A DNA stretch of 59,850 nucleotides from assembly GCA_002747355.1 (NCBI GenBank), contig PDPC01000088.1, forward strand, positions 1 through 59,850. The letters are read 5' to 3'. The notes under the pieces are model-generated. The model did not search any database and was not told the DNA's origin. It saw only the letters and a list, made by a program, of their open reading frames with translations. Made by a program: the position numbers and the translations under genes. Shown piece by piece: positions 39,895 to 48,728 of this stretch (within the stretch, counting starts at the first letter, position 1; every line of letters starts with the position of its first letter). Source of the DNA: Pseudomonadota bacterium. Lineage in GTDB: Bacteria > Myxococcota_A > Polyangia > GCA-2747355.

Positions 39895-41009
39895 CGGAGG
39901 CGCTCCACGGCGCGAAGCCGCGCGCTACGGGCTCGCGGGTTCGCGCCCAGCTCGGCTTCGCTCGGCATCACGGCTTTGCGCGTGAGCAGGCGTGCCCGGG
40001 GTGGCGCTTGGTCGCCGATGGGCAGCGGCGGCGGCGGTCCACCGCCAGAGCGGGGCGGCGCCGTCTGGCGGCCCGCGAGCTCGGCGAAGCGCTGTTTGAC
40101 TCGTCGGTCCTCCAGCGAGTGGAAGGCGATGATCGCGACGCGTCCGCCCACACGGACGAGCTCGAGAGCGCGGTCGAGGAAGCGGTCGAGGCAGCCCAGC
40201 TCATCGTTGACAGCGATCCGCAACGCCTGGAAGGTCCGGGTCGCGGGGTGAATCCTCTTTGATGACAAACCCTTTGCCCCTTTGCGCCCTTTGCCGCCCA
40301 CCGCACCTGCGACTACCCGAGCGAGGTCTGCGGTGTCGCCGAGCTCGCCAGCGGCCAGCGCGCGCTTGATCGCCTGGGCGACGCGGCGGCTCTTGCGTTC
40401 CTGGCCGAGCTGGTAGAGGACGTCGGCCAGCTCGCCCTCGTCGAGCGACTCGATCAGCTCGAGGGCGCTCCGGTCGGCGTCTGGGCCCATCCGCATGTCG
40501 ATCGGCCCTGGGCTGCGGAACGAGAAGCCGCGCTCACCGCTGTCGAGCTGCCACGAGGAGACGCCGAGGTCGAGGAGCACGCCATCGACGGGCTCCCAGC
40601 CCTCGTTGGCGAGGATGTCGGGTAGCGCGTCGTAGTTGCCTTGCACGACCCGCGCGCGGTCTCCGAAGGGCTCCAGCACGCGGCGAGCCTTCGCCAGCGC
40701 CTCGGGGTCGCGGTCTACGGCGAGCAGCCGCCCGTCCGGGGCAGCGCGCTCGAGGATCGCTCGGCTGTGGCCGCCGCCGCCGGCGGTGCCATCGGCGTAG
40801 CGGCCTGCGGGCCTCACAGCCAGCAGCTCGAGGCACTCATCGAGCAACACCGACACGTGGGCGAACTCCGAGACGTGGGCGAACTCCGAGACGTGGGCGA
40901 ACTCCGAGACGTGGGCGAACTCTTGGCCGCGCCTCCCTGGTTGCGGTGCCGGGGCTCGTTTCTCGCCGCGTTCGTCGGTCCCTGGCTCGAGCTGACCCTC
41001 GTGGCCCAT
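39891..41009 (-). CDS. rsmH: 16S rRNA m4C1402 methyltransferase RsmH (MraW)
   Basis: RsmH methylates N4 of C1402 in 16S rRNA. The 372-residue protein shows VSVLLDECLELL, YADGTAGGGGHSRAIL (SAM loop), LLAVDRDPEAL, DGVLLDLGVSSWQLD, ERGFSFRSPGPIDMRM, TRTFQALRIAVNDEL and IIAFHSLEDRRVKQRF, a full set of family motifs. The N-terminus is odd: EFAHVS, which normally occurs once at the start of the family, is repeated four times by an 18-bp tandem repeat after about 28 disordered residues. This start has GGAG close by; another ATG at 41087 overlaps the mraZ stop (TGATG) and would add 26 residues, so the true start is open. Confidence 0.95.
   Translation of the reverse strand: MGHEGQLEPGTDERGEKRAPAPQPGRRGQEFAHVSEFAHVSEFAHVSEFAHVSVLLDECLELLAVRPAGRYADGTAGGGGHSRAILERAAPDGRLLAVDRDPEALAKARRVLEPFGDRARVVQGNYDALPDILANEGWEPVDGVLLDLGVSSWQLDSGERGFSFRSPGPIDMRMGPDADRSALELIESLDEGELADVLYQLGQERKSRRVAQAIKRALAAGELGDTADLARVVAGAVGGKGRKGAKGLSSKRIHPATRTFQALRIAVNDELGCLDRFLDRALELVRVGGRVAIIAFHSLEDRRVKQRFAELAGRQTAPPRSGGGPPPPLPIGDQAPPRARLLTRKAVMPSEAELGANPRARSARLRAVERLR
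40855..40926 (-). repeat. 18-bp in-frame tandem repeats in rsmH
   Basis: On the plus strand ACGTGGGCGAACTCCGAG starts at 40855, 40873 and 40891, all exact, and a fourth unit at 40909 matches over its first 14 bases. They code for four EFAHVS hexapeptides at the N-terminus of RsmH. Confidence 0.95.
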
Positions 41010-41086
41010 GGTCTCCACGCTAGAGCCCCGGGATCGTGAAGTGAAATTTTTTGGACGACCCGCGATGGGGTTGACGCCAAGCTGCA

Positions 41087-41566
41087 TCAAAGGCCTAGGC
41101 GCGCGAGCGCCTCGTTGATCTCGGGCAGGGCGTCCTTGGCTCGCTCACGCTCCTCGTCCCAGCGCTGCCGATCCCAGACCTCGATGGTGTTGCCGAGCCC
41201 GGCGAAGATGACCTGCCGCGGCTTGCCGTCTTCGGTCTTGGGCTCACCGAAGCCGCCATACTCACGCAGCATCGGCGGGATGTTGATCCGCCCTTGGCGA
41301 TCGGGGGTGCACTCGCAGGCGCCAGCGATATGCAGACGCTTGAGTCGGATCACGTTGGCATCGAACTGCGGCAGGTCGGCGATCTTCTCTTGGAAGGCCA
41401 GCCACTCAGGGTAGGTGTAGGCGACTAGACAACGGCCACCCGCGTCGACGTTCGTCGTCAGCACCAGCCGTGGATCCCCTTGGCCGAGCAGCGTCTCGCG
41501 GAAGCGCGCGGGCAAGCTGACTCGCCCCTTGCTATCCAGACTGTGCTCGTAAGTGCCTATGAACAC
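41087..41566 (-). CDS. mraZ: Transcriptional regulator MraZ
   Basis: MraZ is a DNA-binding protein that represses its own dcw operon. The 159-residue protein has two SpoVT/AbrB-like repeats: FIGTYEHSLDSKGRVSLPAR and then GACECTPDRQGRINIPPMLR, both with the DxxGR core. The start is a GTG placed so that the protein begins VFIGTYEHS, as in the family; GAAGAAAG lies about ten bases before it. The longer frame upstream runs through the operator. The last 35 residues, after the second AbrB unit, are charged and helical. Five GTGG repeats lie 50-100 bp upstream. Confidence 0.95.
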   Translation of the reverse strand: MFIGTYEHSLDSKGRVSLPARFRETLLGQGDPRLVLTTNVDAGGRCLVAYTYPEWLAFQEKIADLPQFDANVIRLKRLHIAGACECTPDRQGRINIPPMLREYGGFGEPKTEDGKPRQVIFAGLGNTIEVWDRQRWDEERERAKDALPEINEALARLGL

Positions 41567-41616
41567 GTTTGTTTTGCTTTCTTCCACGAGGACGCTGAGA
41601 TCTTCTGGGCTCTCAC

Positions 41617-41662
41617 CCCACGATCCCCCCACTCCGCGCCACTTCTTACCACTTCGTGCCAC
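41617..41662 (-). promoter_or_regulatory. MraZ operator, five GTGG repeats
   Basis: On the minus strand GTGGC, GTGGT, GTGGC, GTGGG and GTGGG begin at 41662, 41652, 41642, 41632 and 41621, that is every 10, 10, 10 and 11 bases. MraZ is known to bind GTGG(G/T)-type repeats with 10-bp spacing upstream of mraZ, so autoregulation is expected. A weak promoter, TTGACC at 41692-41687 and 17 bp to TTCTCT, lies just upstream. Confidence 0.8.
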
Positions 41663-41787
41663 CAGAGAACCATCATGCCCCCCTGCGGTCAATCGGGATC
41701 CGCGCTCGATCCCACGCCGCGATCGATCCAGCGCTGGATCTTGTATGCGAGCTATAGACAACCACAAGATACAGTGGTCTCTTAACC

Positions 41788-41813
41788 GTGGTGGGATGTG
41801 GGGAGATCGTGGG
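41788..41813 (+). promoter_or_regulatory. Second, opposed set of MraZ-type repeats
   Basis: On the plus strand GTGGT, GTGGG and GTGGG begin at 41788, 41798 and 41809 (10- and 11-bp steps). The last two units, GTGGGGAGATCGTGGGA, mirror GTGGGGGGATCGTGGGG of the mraZ operator on the other strand, about 125 bp away. A weak plus-strand promoter may precede it (TTGTAT at 41741, 18 bp, CAAGAT at 41765). Confidence 0.6.
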
Positions 41814-42566
41814 ATGGGCCGTTGCTTCCGACCTCGGCGTGAAAGGCTCAAGGCACGATCACCCTGTGCGATGTCGTGAGGCCGACCTGTATGACGGTGT
41901 GTGGATGGCGCCGTGGATAGGTTTCTGGGCTTGTGTGGGAGTTCAGAGTCTGGTATTTTCAAGATCGCAGCAGCTAGCTCTCGCGCTCGGTACATGGTGC
42001 CAGCGCGTCGAAGGAGACCTTTCCCACAACACGACACTGTGGCCCACGCACCTGGTGTATGCCCGACCTAGCTCGCTTTAGAGTTCGTCGGCAGCTGCAC
42101 CAAGCGCGGCCGTGTAAGCCGCAACCGCCTTCCGAGGGCTAGCGCGTGCGGCTGTCGAGAACTCCAAACGCTCGATCGCTACGAGGCTCGACGTTTGATC
42201 TCGACCACCCAGGCCACGGTGACGATGTATGTCGGGCGCGGTGACGCGGCGACAGAGTACGTTCACGTACGATAGACACCGAAAAGGGGTTGCCAGTCTG
42301 CGCGGGATCGTTGTTAAGTACGACCGGCTTGTTTGGTAGGTAGCCTAGACGTTGTTTCATTGTTCCTCTGACCGTTCCCTCTCGCCGCCTCCCGCTCTCC
42401 TTCTGACGCTTCGAGAGGTCGTAGAGACTGTACTCAAGCCGAGATGGCGACCGACGGGAGCCCAAAGACTTCGACCTAGACTCCCAGGCCGCACGTCGCT
42501 GGTATCGCGTGTCGTTGCCTGGTTTTGCCGTTTGTCAGCCGCCGGCTGGCTGGAAGAGGTGATATC
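41814..42566. other. Gene-free stretch, about 750 bp
   Basis: No open frame here has a signal, family motif or the codon bias of its neighbours. I see no tRNA, RNase P or tmRNA signature and no T-tract terminator. A short palindrome TACGTtcACGTA lies near 42259. The G+C content is visibly lower than in the coding parts. It may hold the leader of the barrel gene or an unrecognised RNA. Confidence 0.5.
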
Positions 42567-43601
42567 GTGAAGCGCTGGACCCTTAGTTTAGTCATCGTCG
42601 CGAGCCTGCTGCTCGCCGCGGGGACGTCCGAGGCCCAGGTCCTGAACCCTGCTCTTGCGGGCTCGGTGAAGGCCAAGAAGATTTACCGTGGCAGCCTGCT
42701 GACCTACGAGAACATCTTCTCGCTGCGAGCTCTCGACCCTGGCGCTGAGCAGTCCTACACGCCCTACTACGCGCAAAGCATCACCTTTGCCCCGCAGATC
42801 TGGCTTCGCGACGACATGTTCGTCTCGGCGCGGATGAGCGTCGAGGTCGAGGTCACCGACTCGCAGTGGACCGACACGAAGCGCGAGCCGATCCTCAGCG
42901 ACCTCTTTTTCAACTACATGTGGCTCTCGGCCTACCGCATCCCGGTGGTCGGCATCTCGATCTCACCCACCATCCGCCTGCGCCTGCCGACGAGCAAGAC
43001 CAGCCAGGCCCAGTCGATGATGTTCTCCATCGAGCCCGGCGTGCTCTTTTCCAAGAGCTTCAAGCTGCACAAGGGCACATGGTTCTCCTCGATCGCCCTG
43101 ATGTACGGTTTCCGCGTCAGCCCGCGCTTTCACGAGTTCGAGACGGCTCAGATCGACCAGGTGCGCTGTTCGGCAGGCGGCGGCGCCATCGACTCCGCGG
43201 GTGGTCCGACCCCGACCGAATGCCTGACGAGCGGAGTCCGCAACTCGAAGCTGCGCTTCGCCAACAGCTTCATCCTCCGTATCAACGTCCACCCCAAGGT
43301 CTTCTTTACCGCCTCGGTGGCGCTGATCAACGACATGCTCTACGAGGGCAGCGAGACCGAAGACCAGTTTGGCAACCCCATCCCCGCGACTGAGCATAAC
43401 CACAACGCGCTGGTCTCGAGCTCCATCGTGGTCACGATCCCGCTGATGCGCTGGCTCTTCTTCTCGACCGGCTTCACATCCTTTCACAACCAGCTCGAGC
43501 CGGACTCGACGCGCTTCGTTCCGCTCTTCAATCGCAACATCAACTTCTTTTTCGACGTCACCATCCCGATCGACAAATTCGTCGACCTCGTGAGTAGCTA
43601 G
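42567..43601 (+). CDS. Outer-membrane beta-barrel-like protein
   Basis: The 344-residue protein has a signal peptide (VKRWTLSLVIVASLLLAAGT, cleavage after SEA). The rest is made of alternating aromatic and hydrophobic strands, such as MFVSARMSVEVEVTD, ISISPTIRLRLP, WFSSIALMYGFRVSP, FFTASVALINDML and LFFSTGFTSFHNQL, and ends with a strand NFFFDVTIPIDKFVDLVSS. This suggests a barrel of about 12 strands in the outer membrane; no named family was recognised. The start is a GTG with AGAGGTGAT in good position; the frame is open upstream but lacks a signal there. It lies 103 bp before a large metzincin lipoprotein, and the two may be one transcript. Confidence 0.7.
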   Translation: MKRWTLSLVIVASLLLAAGTSEAQVLNPALAGSVKAKKIYRGSLLTYENIFSLRALDPGAEQSYTPYYAQSITFAPQIWLRDDMFVSARMSVEVEVTDSQWTDTKREPILSDLFFNYMWLSAYRIPVVGISISPTIRLRLPTSKTSQAQSMMFSIEPGVLFSKSFKLHKGTWFSSIALMYGFRVSPRFHEFETAQIDQVRCSAGGGAIDSAGGPTPTECLTSGVRNSKLRFANSFILRINVHPKVFFTASVALINDMLYEGSETEDQFGNPIPATEHNHNALVSSSIVVTIPLMRWLFFSTGFTSFHNQLEPDSTRFVPLFNRNINFFFDVTIPIDKFVDLVSS

Positions 43602-43704
43602 AGGCGAGGCCGACATGACAGATACACAGAAACAGAGCTCCCAAGGTTTGACGCAGCAGACAATTAGACACTGGTTTACCGGGTCAAGAAGGAGGTACGT
43701 ATTC

Positions 43705-46700
43705 ATGTTTCGCCGGACGCTGGCAACGATGGCCATCGTCGGTATGGTCTTCGCATCAGGCTGCGCAGAAGAGCAGCCGCTGATCGACCGTACCGAGGCC
43801 AACGCGCTGTCAAAGTCGCTCTTCACGGGCGAGTGGTTGTTCAACCAGACCGTCATCGACGCTCCGAACCACCAGCTGCCGAGCTTCATCCCCGTTGGCT
43901 CGGTGAACTACTCCGGGGCCAAGCGCATTCGCTGGGAGATCCAGGAAGGCTGGCTCTATGCCCGTAAGTCCTACGAGCACATCAAGGGCTCGCAGCGCGA
44001 GGACGTCGACTTCACCGTCACCAACGGCCAGGGTGACGATATGATCGATGAGCAGACGGGCGAGTTCAAGGGCTCGATCGTCGGCGCCTGGCGAATCACG
44101 AATCACTTCGACATCCGCCGCTCCTACAACCCGACCACGGGCCAGGAGATGAACGTCCTCTCGGAGATCGCCTCTGACTGCAAGTGGTACAACTGCAAGT
44201 ACATGCGCGTCGATTGGTCGCAGAACCACGCCATTGACTACCTCTTCATGGATTATGACGAGGACATCAAGAAGCAGGCGCTACCCTTCTACTACCAGGA
44301 GAACGGCGATCCGCGTTGGGCCCCGGTCTTCGACGAGAAGAACGGTTACATTGACGTCACCACGGCGATGGCCCTCGACCCCGGTACCGTTACCTTCCAT
44401 TGGGGCGGCCGCGCGTACCGCTACCCGCTGTGCTGGCTCTTCGGCAGCGAGACCGCCGAGTGCAACACGATCACGATCAAGCTACGTAACTCCTTCTGGC
44501 GTCGCCCCGCCAACCACGACTATCAGCCGCGTCAGCATTTCGGTGCGATCACCGAGTGGTTCGGCTTCTTTACCAGCGATCGCCTGATCTGGGACAACAG
44601 GTTCGGCGTCTCTGAGAAGATCCGCCAGCAGCTGATCAACCGTCACAACGTCTGGGAGAAGTGGCACGACGCAGACAAGCCCTGCAAGACCAACGACGAC
44701 TGCACGGTGGCTGGCTCCGAGTGCGACACCATGATCCAGTTCTTCACGGTCGACACCGAGACCGACAGCGACTTCGACGGTCTCCCGGACTCCTTCGAGG
44801 AGCTCGCCGGCCTGAGCAAGAACAACGCCGACAGCGACGGTGACAAGATCCTCGACCGCAACGACGACAAGGTCTCGTTGAAGATCAGCTACAACGCCGA
44901 GACCGGTAAGCCCGAGAGCGTCACCATCGAGCAGACCGCCGACGGCACCCCGGACATCCAGAACTACTGGAACTGGGCCTCGATGAAGAAGGAGTACCGC
45001 TGCACCATCCCGATCAAAGACCGCATACCGCGCCCCATCGCCTACTTCAACACGGGCTACTTCCCCCGCGATATGGTCTGCGATAGCGATGATCCGAACA
45101 AGAAGGGCCCCTGCGCGTCCTGGAAGTGGTCCTCCAAGCTCGAGGATCGCGACAGCGTGGAGAGCAAGTGGTCGGTCGTGCACCAGGTCTCCAACAACTA
45201 CGACGAGACCTTCTGGCGCATCTACCTCCGCGGCGCCTTCGGCTGGTCGCAGAGCAAGCTCGAGGCCTGGATCAACACCCGCGACCCGAACAACGTCGCC
45301 TTCAATGACGACGATCGCGAGGTCTTGAAGCGCTTCGGCGACATCAACGATCCGCAGGGCCCCAACGGCCTCTACGCCGCGGTGATCTGTCCCAACAACC
45401 CGCCGACCGACACCGACCCCTGGCCCTGTCGTTTCAACAAGATGAGCTGGCCGCAGGCCAAGGCCAAGATCGACGCTGGCGAGGACACGGTGGAGAATCG
45501 CCCGCTGGTGCGCCGCGGCGACATCCGCTTCTCGATGATCAACTACGTCGCTGGCTATAGCCAGGGCCTGCTGGGCCTCGGCCCATCACACACCGACCCG
45601 GTCACCGGTGAGAACTTCGCTGGCGTGGCCAACGTGTACCATCTCAACGACGTCGCCGCGAACAACGTGCGCGAGATGGTCGGCCTGCTCAATCGCACGA
45701 TCTCGGCCAAAGACTACGTCGACGGCGTGGACCTGAAGAAGTGGGTCGACACCATCAACTTCAAGGCGCGCCCCGGCGCCAAGGGCCGCGCGTTCAGCCA
45801 TGAGCAGCTGAAGAGCTCCTATCGAGCGACCGTGCAGCCGTGGATGAAGCGCATCGCCAAGGTCGGCGACCCGAAGGAGCTCACCAAGGCGCAGGCCCGG
45901 ATGTCGAACTCCCAGGTCAGGAGGATGATGCTCAGCACGCTCAACAAGACCGGGCTCTTCGATCCCTCGAAGGCCAGCGTCCCGGGTCTCGACGTGCTCA
46001 AGGGCACGCCGCTGGAGAAGCGCCTGATCGACGGTGAGGCTCTCCAGGGCTCGGGCTTCGCCCCCTACCAGAAGATCGAGCTCACCGACGACGTGATGGA
46101 CCAGGCCTCGCTGGTTCGCGGCGGCTGGATCAAGCTCGCCGCGGCCCGCGACGAGTGGCAGTCGAAGATGGCGGCCCGCCACACCATGTACTTCCAGGAC
46201 ATGGCCGACGACGCGATGATCGGTATCGCCACGCGTCTGAAGGGCAAGCCCCCGAAGGAGGTCTTCAACTACGCGAGACGGGTCATCATGCGCGCCGTGC
46301 TGACCCACGAGATGGGCCACACCTTCGGCCTACACCACAACTGGGCCGGTAGCGAGGACGTCGTCAACTTCTTCCCGAACTACTGGCGCGTTCGTACGAA
46401 CGACTACACCGAGACCAAGCGCTGCACCGGTCCCTGGACCCGCGACATGGACACCTCCTCGGCGAACTTTGGTCAGCCCACCCCGCAGCCGGCGCCGACC
46501 GCTGGCGATGGCAAGCTCTGCCCCTTCTTCATCAAGCCGATGAATGACTACCAGAAGGGCCTTAGCCAGAAGAGCCTCGATCAGAAGCTGATGCCGATGC
46601 ACGACTACTCCTATAGCTCGATCATGGACTACGCCGGTCGCTACACGATCGACGGCCATGGCCTGGGCAAGTACGACAAGGCCGCGATCATGTACGGTCA

Positions 46701-48330
46701 CGTCGACGTGATGGAGGTCTACGACAAGAGCCCGATCGACCACGCGACCAAGATCAGCGCCAACGGCTACGAGAACTGGATGGAAGAGTGGCGTGAGGGC
46801 GACGGCACGGCGGTGATGTTCTATCAGTTCCCCAAGGCGTTCCACTACACCAACTGGTATGCCTACTTCCAGGACGCGACCGGCGACGGCAAGAACATGT
46901 TCATGGATAAGAACCGCCTCGTCGTCGACTATCGCCAGGTCAAGCAGCTGACCGACAAGGAGGGTGACGAGTACGGCTACTTCTACCGCGACGGTAACAA
47001 GCTGCACCCGCGCGTCCCCTATCTCTTCTGCACCTGGACCAGCGGCGACATCTCCGACGGCTGCAACACCCGCGACTATGGTGCCGACCAGTACGAGCGG
47101 ATGAAGCAGGGCATCGATGCCTGGGATACCTACTACCCGCTGCGCTCTTTCACCCGTTACCGCTACGGCATGAGCCCCAACAGCTACATCCGTCGTCATT
47201 ACCGCCGCACCTACCGCCGGCTGAAGGACTTCAACAACGCTTACGCGCTGTACCAGGGGCTCTTCCGTCAGTGGTTCAGCGAAGACGCCATCAGTGGCTT
47301 CTTCTCCGACGCGGTCGACGGCTGGGGCGCTTACACCCTCGCGCTGAACGACGGCTTCGACATGGCGCTGCGCACCCTGGCGATGCCCGACATCAAAAAC
47401 TTCAGCCAGGCGACGACCCCCGACGATCAGGACATCTACAACGAGGCGACCTATGGCTCGGCCTTCAAGCCGACCGTGACCAACGGCCGCTACTTCACCA
47501 CCAGCTACTCCACGGGGGACAACAAGCGCACCTGCGGTCTGACCTGGTGGCGGTGCTTGCATCACATCGGCTTCTACACCGACAAGGTCATGGCGCTGCT
47601 GACGCTCTCCGACGCCCGGACCTACTTCGTCGGTCAGGACACCTCGGAGGACATCCGCGACTACCGCATCAGCTTCTTCGACAACTACTCGACGCAGCTG
47701 ATCGACTTCTTCGGCTCCGTGCTCTCCAACGAGTACGACACTCACGCGCCGTGGTACGACACCGCCCACAGGAAAGAAGCAAGCTACATCGACCAAAACG
47801 GCCACGAGTGGCGCTATGGTGTGGCTTGGCGTCGTTACGCCGACAAGACCCAGGATGTGCCGAAGCCGGCCGGCGCTCGCGCGATCGAGCCGGCGACCCG
47901 CTTCACCCTCAAGATGTACCTGATGGTGATGGGTATGCTCCGCTTCGAGAACAACTTCGACAAATCCTTCACCAACCGCTCGCTGATGTGGAAGAAGGGC
48001 TCGCAGGGCGGCTGGGATATCACCCCGACCGAGGAGGTCGACGGCACCACCGAGTTCGTCGATCCCTTCAACGGCCACACCTATGTGGGCGCGAAGTACA
48101 AAGATGGCCGCGGCATCGCGCAGAAGATGATCGCCTACGCCAACCGGCTGAAGGCTCGGACGAAGTACTGCAACAGCACAGACACCACGGCGGCGGACTA
48201 CTGCCAGCCTCTTAAAGACGCGGCCGAAGGCGCGCTGTGGGATTACATCCAGCTGATGGAGGTCATGTCCGACCTGACCACGCGCTACATCGGCTGGGGT
48301 AACTGGGGCTGGAACCCCTTCAACCCCTAG
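43705..48330 (+). CDS. Very large zinc metalloprotease lipoprotein (metzincin)
   Basis: The 1541-residue protein has a lipoprotein signal with lipobox ASGC (Cys20). The catalytic site is HEMGHTFGLHH at 868-878 (His868, Glu869, His872, Gly875, His878), and a Met-turn SIMDYAG follows at about Met974, together the metzincin signature. Around residues 350-380 lies a calcium-loop segment, DSDFDGLPDSFEE and NNADSDGDKILDRNDD, like thrombospondin type 3 repeats. The long regions on both sides are Trp- and Tyr-rich and globular. It resembles the large zinc-dependent proteases with DUF5117-like regions, but I cannot assign it. It should be anchored in the envelope or at the surface. AAGGAGGT at 43689-43696 fixes the start; an earlier ATG at 43615 would put 30 residues before the signal. 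The stop TAG is part of repeat A2. Confidence 0.85.
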   Translation: MFRRTLATMAIVGMVFASGCAEEQPLIDRTEANALSKSLFTGEWLFNQTVIDAPNHQLPSFIPVGSVNYSGAKRIRWEIQEGWLYARKSYEHIKGSQREDVDFTVTNGQGDDMIDEQTGEFKGSIVGAWRITNHFDIRRSYNPTTGQEMNVLSEIASDCKWYNCKYMRVDWSQNHAIDYLFMDYDEDIKKQALPFYYQENGDPRWAPVFDEKNGYIDVTTAMALDPGTVTFHWGGRAYRYPLCWLFGSETAECNTITIKLRNSFWRRPANHDYQPRQHFGAITEWFGFFTSDRLIWDNRFGVSEKIRQQLINRHNVWEKWHDADKPCKTNDDCTVAGSECDTMIQFFTVDTETDSDFDGLPDSFEELAGLSKNNADSDGDKILDRNDDKVSLKISYNAETGKPESVTIEQTADGTPDIQNYWNWASMKKEYRCTIPIKDRIPRPIAYFNTGYFPRDMVCDSDDPNKKGPCASWKWSSKLEDRDSVESKWSVVHQVSNNYDETFWRIYLRGAFGWSQSKLEAWINTRDPNNVAFNDDDREVLKRFGDINDPQGPNGLYAAVICPNNPPTDTDPWPCRFNKMSWPQAKAKIDAGEDTVENRPLVRRGDIRFSMINYVAGYSQGLLGLGPSHTDPVTGENFAGVANVYHLNDVAANNVREMVGLLNRTISAKDYVDGVDLKKWVDTINFKARPGAKGRAFSHEQLKSSYRATVQPWMKRIAKVGDPKELTKAQARMSNSQVRRMMLSTLNKTGLFDPSKASVPGLDVLKGTPLEKRLIDGEALQGSGFAPYQKIELTDDVMDQASLVRGGWIKLAAARDEWQSKMAARHTMYFQDMADDAMIGIATRLKGKPPKEVFNYARRVIMRAVLTHEMGHTFGLHHNWAGSEDVVNFFPNYWRVRTNDYTETKRCTGPWTRDMDTSSANFGQPTPQPAPTAGDGKLCPFFIKPMNDYQKGLSQKSLDQKLMPMHDYSYSSIMDYAGRYTIDGHGLGKYDKAAIMYGHVDVMEVYDKSPIDHATKISANGYENWMEEWREGDGTAVMFYQFPKAFHYTNWYAYFQDATGDGKNMFMDKNRLVVDYRQVKQLTDKEGDEYGYFYRDGNKLHPRVPYLFCTWTSGDISDGCNTRDYGADQYERMKQGIDAWDTYYPLRSFTRYRYGMSPNSYIRRHYRRTYRRLKDFNNAYALYQGLFRQWFSEDAISGFFSDAVDGWGAYTLALNDGFDMALRTLAMPDIKNFSQATTPDDQDIYNEATYGSAFKPTVTNGRYFTTSYSTGDNKRTCGLTWWRCLHHIGFYTDKVMALLTLSDARTYFVGQDTSEDIRDYRISFFDNYSTQLIDFFGSVLSNEYDTHAPWYDTAHRKEASYIDQNGHEWRYGVAWRRYADKTQDVPKPAGARAIEPATRFTLKMYLMVMGMLRFENNFDKSFTNRSLMWKKGSQGGWDITPTEEVDGTTEFVDPFNGHTYVGAKYKDGRGIAQKMIAYANRLKARTKYCNSTDTTAADYCQPLKDAAEGALWDYIQLMEVMSDLTTRYIGWGNWGWNPFNP

Positions 48331-48436
48331 AGCGCTGACCTCCCGTCGCTGCGCTGGTCTGCGAAATCACAGCGGTTGTTGCTCGTCGGTTGCTTGCTAC
48401 CAGCAGGCGCCCTCCTCGCTCCTACGCCGTGAGCTC
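48327..48436 (+). repeat. Dispersed repeat A, copy A2 (truncated)
   Basis: It begins with CTAGAGCGCTGACC; its CTAG contains the stop codon of the metzincin gene (48328-48330). It follows the A3 copy closely for about 100 bp, is cut at GTGAGCT, and is joined directly to A3. Confidence 0.85.
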
Positions 48437-48584
48437 TAGAGCGCTGACCTCCCGTCGCCGCGCTGGTCTGCGAAATCGCCGCTGCTTGTCGGTTGCTTGC
48501 TACCAGCAGGCGCCCTTCTCGCCCCTATCCCGTGATTCCGCGTCCTTCGCGCAACTCGGTCTGGTAAGCTGATCAGCGCTCTAG
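48437..48584 (+). repeat. Dispersed repeat A, copy A3 (complete)
   Basis: This 148-bp copy has CTAGAGCGCTGA at the left and the exact inverted TCAGCGCTCTAG at the right, so it has 12-bp terminal inverted repeats, or 8-bp ones flanked by a CTAG target duplication. There is no coding frame. It looks like a MITE, a small non-autonomous transposon. Four other copies or ends lie at 1, 10825, 48327 and 59753. Confidence 0.85.
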
Positions 48585-48728
48585 CAGCCTCTTGATCGAC
48601 CCCTCCCATCGCGACAAGCCCTTCCAAGCGAGCTCGTTGTCGCTCAAGCTCGCCGTAGCACCACTGTGGCTGCGTTTTCGATCTGCGAGCTCGGCTCGAA
48701 TGGCGTCGCCTCACTCGGTCCGGCCTAA

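Noticed and set aside
40855-40926. CRISPR-like array
   Set aside because: The 18-bp units are directly joined without spacers and are in frame within rsmH.
41788-42081. 97-residue plus-strand frame after the MraZ site
   Set aside because: It starts inside the GTGG repeats, has no SD, and its codon use is unlike that of real genes here.
46330-48078. 582-residue minus-strand frame opposite the metzincin
   Set aside because: It has a Val/Gly/Leu/Asp-biased composition typical of antisense frames in G+C-rich genes, and it covers the protease active site on the other strand.
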